Of a DNA stretch of 12,481 bases, positions 8,217 through 12,481 are shown one piece after another. The stretch is from an uncultured Bacteroidales bacterium (GTDB lineage: Bacteria; Bacteroidota; Bacteroidia; Bacteroidales; UBA932): positions 1-12,481 of the forward strand of contig CAKUYG010000051.1 of NCBI GenBank assembly GCA_934702165.1, in the 5' to 3' direction. Below the pieces are notes generated by a model. The model did no database searches, had not been told where the DNA came from, and saw only the letters and a program-made list of their open reading frames with translations. The translations under genes were made by a program, and so were the position numbers. The first letter of the stretch is position 1. The number at the start of each line of letters is the position of its first letter.

Positions 8217-11200
8217 CACCGGTATCAGCTTGACTTCGGAGCAGAGCCCGGACGGGTCAGTCTCCCATTTGCCGAAGTCCTTTTCGCGGCCGAGAGTGTT
8301 GATGTTGGCATCCTTGAAGATTCTCCATTTGACTCCGCGCCTGTCGTAGTCTGCAATCCTGTTGGACTGGAGATTGGTGACATACACGTCAAGCAGATTG
8401 ATGCCGGGCTTGAGATACTTGCCGACATCGATCCTGAACGGAACGCACCATGCCGTGCCGATTTCTTCCCCGTTTATGAACACGCGTGCGCTCTCCCGCA
8501 CATCGCCGAGGTCAAGTATCCAGCTGTCAGCCGCTTTCGGGTCTGTCATCGGTATGGCGGAGGAGTACAGGGCGGTGGCGAAGTTGATCTTGGCGTCAGG
8601 GCAGTTCTTGAGCTTGGTCCAGTCCATAGGCTTGTCCGTGAAGAAGTTGCCATTGATCTGCGGGTCACTCTGCGGGAATGAGATGTTCCACGCCCTGTCG
8701 ATCGCTATAGGCTCGCCTTCAGCGGCTATGTAGTTCCACTCCGGGGCTTCCACCTGTGTGGGAAAGGTCTTGATGAGCAAGGATTCTCCCGGCTTGAGCT
8801 GGAGGCGGATTTCTGCGCAGCCATCGGAGGAGCGGCGCAGCTGTGCCTTGCCAGAGACTCCGCTGACGGCATCATAGAGCATGGCCGATACGGCCGGCGT
8901 GCCGAGCTTTACCCAGCTGTCCACTTCTTTGCCGTTGAGCATGGCGGCGAAGTAGTTCCAGCCCCCGCATTCGTTGCGGCGGCGTATCATGGAGCCACCG
9001 AAGGCACTGCGGAACTCTTCCGGCAGCATGCCTTCAAGCGCCTTGTCGAGGCTTACGGCTTTTCCGAAGCTTCTGGCTATCTTTCTGAATTCTTTGCGCC
9101 TCGCAGACAGGTCATGCAGTCCCGGCACATCTTTGGGAACATTGCCGATGAAATACACCGGCACTCCGGCCTTTTTCAGCTCCACGAGTCTACGGGCCGT
9201 CTCCACAGGCATGAAACTGCAGGCCGGGACAATCACAGGCTTGTCTATAGCCAGTGTCTGCAACTGATGGTCGGAGATGTAGTCGGCATCATATCCTCGT
9301 GAGGTGATCTCGTTCATCACGGCTTTGAGTTCCGGAAGCTTGCGCCCCATGCTGTGGATGTCGAACATCATGTACGGGGTATCGGTCATGCTGCTCCAGG
9401 CATCGTAGACAGGGAAGTAGAGCAGAAAGTCGGAATCCGGGCTGCCGGCGGTAAGGAAGGCCTGGCAGCGCTCCACATATTTGAATAGTGCCGGCGCGTC
9501 TCTCCACATCCCTCCGGTAGGGGACATGTTGATGGAGGCATAGAACATCCATCCCGGGAATTCCGCCCCCTTCGTGGAGTATGGCGCACCATGGAAATAG
9601 ATGTGGTTTACGCCTGCGGCAAATGCCTGGTCGAGTTCCGGCTTGCACTGGCTGAGCGAGGTGCGGAAATGCTCCGTCATCCATGTCAGAGATTCGCAGG
9701 AGACATATTTGTGGCCTGCCACATGGGCGGCTGACGATGCGAATTTCAGCACTGCCGGGTCGCCGTCGTTAGGTCTGCGGATCGGATCCTGCCGCAGCCC
9801 AGGGATATTGAAGTCGGAGCGGCCGTAAGTCTCGCATTCCGGGATATCCACAGCCGCGTAGACATCCAGAAGGTTGGCCGGGGAGCCGTGGGACTGGTTG
9901 CGCACGAGAGAACCATGGCTGTGGCACCATTCTATCCATGGGTTGATGAAGTTCTCGATCAGAAGATTTCCGAGACACTCACGGTAGTCGGCGATGGCCC
10001 TGTCGTATTCTGTGGCTTTGGAAGGTTCCGCTTTTTGCGGGAGCTCGGGCTTTGCTTGAGGCGGTCTCGGGCCGCGCCCGCGTTCCTGCGGCTCCGGACG
10101 CATCTTGAGATATGGCACTATGTCGTAGCCATATCTCTCCATGAAGATCTGCGGTAATCTCTCTGTCCAGTCGGCCCCGTACACTTCGTACGAGTCGTTG
10201 AACCAGGTGTGCGGCCACTTGGCTCCGCTTTCCTTGAATGCTTTGTCGAAGCGCTCCAAGTAGACTTTCAGGGCTTCCGGATTGTAGTGGTCCATGACGA
10301 GGCCCTCTCCGCCCGGGGCGGCTCTTTTCACCTTCTGGCCTGTGAGTTCGGTGGAGATTCCCTCCGGGGTGATCTTCATCTTCTTGGCTGCCAGCTCTTC
10401 CGTGATCTGAGGGCCGCCGAACGGCCAGCCTGTGCCGTTGTTGAGGTCGCATTCGAGTCCAAGCCTTTCAGATTCGGAGACAAGGTGCTTGTACATCTTC
10501 ATCCATTCTGGGGAGAGGTAGTCAATGTCGTTCTCCTCATTGCCCTGGACCCCGTAGATGGGGGTGACCTCATATCCTCCTATGCCAGCCTTGGCGAACT
10601 GCTCAAGATTCCAGGTCAGGCCTTCTTTGTCTACGGCGCTGCCGAGCCACCACCAGCGGACAAACGGCTTGTTCTCTACGGTCGGGGTGTACCAGGCTGT
10701 AGGTTGTGGCCTGGATTGCGTCCGAGGGCTTTCCGGCCGCATCGGCGGGCGCTGCCCGCGCGGGTCTGGACGTCCCGGACGCGGAGAACTCTTGACGAGG
10801 ACTGAATCAAGGAGCGCGTCCTCGAGAATCACACCTTTCTTGACTTTGTTGCCCTTGACCACGCTCCCGCGGAATTTGCCGTTCAGGTCGGAACCGAAGT
10901 AGAATCCGGTCTCCGGCGGCTGGTTGTAGCAGACGTTCTCGTTGGCTAGGCTGGTCCTGTATACCGGATCCTCGAGGAAGGTGTGGAAGCGGTATGCGGT
11001 CGGCTCCGTGGAGACATAGAGCCTCAGTTCGGTGTTGTCGGCGGAACGCATGAGTGCCTCTTCTCTCCAGTCGCCGAAGAGGTCTCCTGAGATGCAAGGG
11101 TTGGATTTGCTGCCGTTGATGCTCGATGCGCCCTCGAATATGAAGTAGTCTTCGACCTTGCGGGTCTGAGGGTTGAATTTAAGCACTTTATTGCCGTCCA

Positions 11201-12481
11201 GCAGTTCGCGTGAGAGGTCCCCGTCCCACCAGATGGCGAAGTTCTGGCTGGCCGGCTTCTCTCCGATGCTCTCGCCCTTGTAGTCGCGAAGGGTTCCGGA
11301 GGCGGAGCTCCAAAGTTCCCACCCCGGGTTGGTCGGGTCGATGTCGGCCGCCATGGTGCGTCCCACGTCGATGTTGGACGGGATGCGGAAGTGGAGCTTG
11401 CCGGTGCGCGCATCGGTGAGCGTGGTCCCCACGCCCTTGGTCTCGTGTCCGATCCATATCTGGAGCGCGTCGCTGCCCGGGACCATGGCGCCGATGTGCA
11501 TGGCGTCACCGTGTTTCCAGCCGGTAGTGTAGAGCCCTGTGCCGTCGTGGTCGATGCAGCATGAGCCGTATACGATCTCGTCGCACCCGTCCCCGTCCAC
11601 ATCGGCTACGCGCAGGTTGTGGTTGCCCTGGCCGTCGTAGCCCTTGAGCTCCGGCTTGCTGTGCGAGTCGAAGAACCAGCGGAGCTTCAGGTCCTTGCCG
11701 TCCCAGTCGTAGGCGGCAAGGGTGGCACGGGTGTAGTATCCGCGGCACATCACCACGCTCGGGTGCTCCCCGTCGAGGTATGCTATGGCTGCCAGGTATC
11801 GGTCGGAACGGTTGGCGCGTGTATCGCCCCAGCTGCCGTTCTCCCCGCGTCCCGGCAGGTACTCGATGGTCTTCATGGCCGCGCCTGTGCGTCCGTTGAA
11901 GATGGTGAGGTATTCGGGCCCGCTCATGATGCGGCCCAGGGTGGCCTCGCTGTGCTCCCGGTAGTCGGCCGCCGGATCTCCGATCACCTTGCCGGTGCCG
12001 TCAACGGTGCCGTCGGAGGTCTTCACTACCATCTCGGCGCACCCGTCCCCGTCCAGGTCGTATACCATCATCTGGGTGTAGTGTGCCCCGGCGCGGATGT
12101 TGCGGCCGAGATTCACCCTCCATAGCCGTGTCCCGTCAAGTTTGATGCAGTCTATGAAAACGTCTCCGGTGTAGCCGTTGTGGGCGTTGTCGTGGGCGTT
12201 GGAAGGGTCCCACTTGAGGAAAATCTCATATTCTCCGTCCCCGTCCACATCTCCGATCGAGCAGTCGTTGGGCGTGTAGGTCGCAATCTCCCCGTTTGGC
12301 ATGGTCTGGTCTGCTGGCGTGTCAAGCGGTATGGGGATGTAGCCCTGCGGGGCTCTTGCCGGCAGGGTGAAGCTTCCGCTTCTGAGTCTCCCCGCGTGTG
12401 GGCGCACCTCGTATGTGGCGGCGGCAGGGGAAGGGTTGGAGTCGACAAACCAGCACGCGTCACTGATGGCCTTGCTGTTGA
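7152..12481 (-). CDS. Three-enzyme RG-I degrading fusion: PL11 lyase, GH106 rhamnosidase, GH105 hydrolase (5' end outside window)
   Basis: One frame without stops runs from the right edge to the TAG at 7152. Residues here are numbered from the GTG at 12407, which is internal: 24 further in-frame codons reach the edge and continue the lyase fold. The order is PL11 (up to about 530), a Pro/Arg linker (541-570), GH106 (about 571-1397) and GH105 (about 1398-1751), each entered separately below. All three act on rhamnogalacturonan-I, and motifs associated with catalysis or substrate binding are kept in the two hydrolase modules. The natural start and signal peptide lie outside the window. An extracytoplasmic site is expected for PL11 and GH106, but it cannot be shown. 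No internal signal peptide, start-like gap or frame change is seen at either junction, which argues for a genuine fusion rather than adjacent genes. There is no C-terminal sorting domain or anchor. GC appears higher than in nifJ or the peptidase gene. The gene lies 80 bp upstream of nifJ on the same strand with no hairpin terminator between them. Confidence 0.93.
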   Translation of the reverse strand, partial: NSKAISDACWFVDSNPSPAAATYEVRPHAGRLRSGSFTLPARAPQGYIPIPLDTPADQTMPNGEIATYTPNDCSIGDVDGDGEYEIFLKWDPSNAHDNAHNGYTGDVFIDCIKLDGTRLWRVNLGRNIRAGAHYTQMMVYDLDGDGCAEMVVKTSDGTVDGTGKVIGDPAADYREHSEATLGRIMSGPEYLTIFNGRTGAAMKTIEYLPGRGENGSWGDTRANRSDRYLAAIAYLDGEHPSVVMCRGYYTRATLAAYDWDGKDLKLRWFFDSHSKPELKGYDGQGNHNLRVADVDGDGCDEIVYGSCCIDHDGTGLYTTGWKHGDAMHIGAMVPGSDALQIWIGHETKGVGTTLTDARTGKLHFRIPSNIDVGRTMAADIDPTNPGWELWSSASGTLRDYKGESIGEKPASQNFAIWWDGDLSRELLDGNKVLKFNPQTRKVEDYFIFEGASSINGSKSNPCISGDLFGDWREEALMRSADNTELRLYVSTEPTAYRFHTFLEDPVYRTSLANENVCYNQPPETGFYFGSDLNGKFRGSVVKGNKVKKGVILEDALLDSVLVKSSPRPGRPDPRGQRPPMRPESPRTQSRPQPTAWYTPTVENKPFVRWWWLGSAVDKEGLTWNLEQFAKAGIGGYEVTPIYGVQGNEENDIDYLSPEWMKMYKHLVSESERLGLECDLNNGTGWPFGGPQITEELAAKKMKITPEGISTELTGQKVKRAAPGGEGLVMDHYNPEALKVYLERFDKAFKESGAKWPHTWFNDSYEVYGADWTERLPQIFMERYGYDIVPYLKMRPEPQERGRGPRPPQAKPELPQKAEPSKATEYDRAIADYRECLGNLLIENFINPWIEWCHSHGSLVRNQSHGSPANLLDVYAAVDIPECETYGRSDFNIPGLRQDPIRRPNDGDPAVLKFASSAAHVAGHKYVSCESLTWMTEHFRTSLSQCKPELDQAFAAGVNHIYFHGAPYSTKGAEFPGWMFYASINMSPTGGMWRDAPALFKYVERCQAFLTAGSPDSDFLLYFPVYDAWSSMTDTPYMMFDIHSMGRKLPELKAVMNEITSRGYDADYISDHQLQTLAIDKPVIVPACSFMPVETARRLVELKKAGVPVYFIGNVPKDVPGLHDLSARRKEFRKIARSFGKAVSLDKALEGMLPEEFRSAFGGSMIRRRNECGGWNYFAAMLNGKEVDSWVKLGTPAVSAMLYDAVSGVSGKAQLRRSSDGCAEIRLQLKPGESLLIKTFPTQVEAPEWNYIAAEGEPIAIDRAWNISFPQSDPQINGNFFTDKPMDWTKLKNCPDAKINFATALYSSAIPMTDPKAADSWILDLGDVRESARVFINGEEIGTAWCVPFRIDVGKYLKPGINLLDVYVTNLQSNRIADYDRRGVKWRIFKDANINTLGREKDFGKWETDPSGLCSEVKLIPVHYDVPSKEAVIAQARKVNSYFMHKYADPGKAVPFPSRRKVYEGNIWTRAVYYEGLLALYGVDPQQEYLDYTMSWGEKFGWNMRGGNFLTRNADNYCCAQAYIDMYRICKDPVMMENVIKCMDNLISTGESDADWTWIDAIQMGMPVLVKYGVTAGKPEYFEKAWKMYKWARDRFFNEGEGLWWRDKNFCPPYKTPAGKNCYWSRGNGWVVAAYVRVLDELPANDPHRAVYEADFKAMCEALVKVQREDGTWNCSLADPEDFGGPEATGTSLFTYGLAWGVRTGRLDAAVFRPAAVRAWSALNRICIHDNGFIGYSQGSGKEPKEAQPATWDRIPDFEDFGTGCYLLAASEIAKL
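8217..10697 (-). other. GH106 alpha-L-rhamnosidase module (middle of the fusion)
   Basis: GH106 enzymes remove terminal alpha-L-rhamnose from pectic chains by inversion in a calcium-dependent (alpha/beta)8 barrel. Residues about 571-1397 show the family opening RWWWLGSAVDKEGLTWNL and KAGIGGYEVTPIYG, then DLNNGTGWPFGGPQI, WFNDSYEV, NQSHGSPANLLDVY, DIPECETYG, YVSCESLTW and VNHIYFHGAPYS. E741 (DSYE) and E905 (SCES) are candidates for the conserved carboxylates, not confirmed by alignment. The C-terminal beta-sandwich SWILDLGDVRESARVFING, GTAWCVPFRIDVG and SGLCSEVKLIPV closes the module. It is shorter than many stand-alone members, which often exceed 1000 residues. A Pro-rich insertion at 769-797 interrupts the region after RYGYDIVPYL. 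The module has no signal peptide of its own. Confidence 0.87.
10017..10103 (-). other. Pro/Lys/Arg-rich insertion inside the GH106 module
   Basis: Residues 769-797 hold eight prolines and seven basic residues, falling between the RYGYDIVPYL and DYRECLGNLLIENF family segments, where a short connection is usual. Its composition resembles the PL11-GH106 linker, although it has more acidic residues (four Glu). Likely a surface loop; its role is unknown. Confidence 0.65.
10698..10790 (-). other. Pro/Arg-rich interdomain linker between PL11 and GH106 modules
   Basis: Residues 541-570 of the fusion contain ten prolines and seven arginines against two acidic residues, with no hydrophobic core. This reads as an extended, basic, probably disordered linker. 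It joins the last PL11 strand (GFYFGSD and a short tail) to the start of GH106 (WYTPTVENKPFVRWWW). Confidence 0.8.
10818..12481 (-). other. PL11 rhamnogalacturonan lyase module (N-terminal part of the fusion)
   Basis: PL11 enzymes cut the Rha-GalA bond of the RG-I backbone by beta-elimination and leave a 4,5-unsaturated galacturonate at the new end. The module shows the family's calcium-binding beta-propeller loops: DVDGDGEYE (53-61), DLDGDGCAE (117-125) and DVDGDGCDE (269-277), with weaker ones at DIDPTN (355-360) and GDLFGDWREE (441-450). Strong family strings include RAGAHYTQMMVYDLDGDG, GPEYLTIFNGRTG, RGYYTRATLAAYDW, GQGNHNLRVADVDGDG, HGDAMHIGAMVPG, NFAIWWDGDLSRELLDGN and NQPPETGFYFGSD, the usual end of the fold. 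The frame outside the GTG (CWFVDSNPSPAAATYEVRP) matches the end of the N-terminal beta-sandwich, so roughly a hundred residues are missing past the edge. Endo or exo mode cannot be told from sequence by eye. Confidence 0.93.

Noticed and set aside
8190..10800. The three-module frame as an assembly or sequencing artefact
   Set aside because: Both junctions are in frame with complete fold ends and one has a designed-looking linker, and all three modules serve the same substrate. A chance join would rarely give this. Long reads would settle it.
12405..12407. GTG as the start of the PL11-GH106-GH105 protein
   Set aside because: In-frame codons continue to the edge and encode recognisable PL11 sequence (FVDSNP, ATYEV), and no signal peptide follows the GTG.
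1..12481. tRNA or rRNA genes, CRISPR arrays, insertion sequences or phage genes
   Set aside because: The window is almost wholly occupied by four genes, and no repeats, cloverleaf, transposase or integrase sequence was seen.

Overview
The window looks like chromosomal DNA of an anaerobic member of the Bacteroidales. The evidence is a Bacteroidota-type promoter (TAnnTTTG at -7, TTG about 19 bp upstream), AT-rich leaders without Shine-Dalgarno sites, a single-chain pyruvate:ferredoxin oxidoreductase, a secreted tandem M16 peptidase and a pectin-degrading enzyme. GC looks mid-50s to about 60 percent by eye, higher in the pectinase gene. That would suit a Rikenellaceae/Alistipes-like or related gut or rumen lineage, but the genus is an inference. 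Nearly every base is coding; the only gaps are 85 and 80 bp.

Layout from left to right. (1) Positions 3-698, plus strand: the 3' part of an amidohydrolase-fold gene whose visible metal-ligand positions have all been replaced. (2) Positions 654-3467, minus strand: a secreted two-half M16 zinc peptidase with HFLEH and the downstream Glu. It converges on gene 1 and overlaps its end by 45 bp. (3) Positions 3553-7071, minus strand: nifJ, complete, carrying six extra cysteines near its C-terminal part. (4) Positions 7152 to the right edge, minus strand: a single uninterrupted frame of at least 1775 codons, running off the window at its 5' end. It encodes three catalytic modules in the order PL11 rhamnogalacturonan lyase, GH106 alpha-L-rhamnosidase, GH105 unsaturated rhamnogalacturonyl hydrolase.

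The tri-catalytic protein is the main find. The three activities are successive steps in taking apart the rhamnogalacturonan-I (RG-I) backbone. The lyase cuts internally and leaves an unsaturated galacturonyl end, GH105 removes that end, and GH106 removes the newly exposed rhamnose. They are normally separate proteins of a pectin utilisation locus. A saturated exo-galacturonidase (GH28) would still be needed and is not seen here. Genes 2 to 4 lie on the same strand, but genes 2 and 3 each have their own promoter-like element, so they are probably separate units with possible read-through. PFOR and the M16 peptidase look like housekeeping neighbours rather than parts of the pectin pathway.
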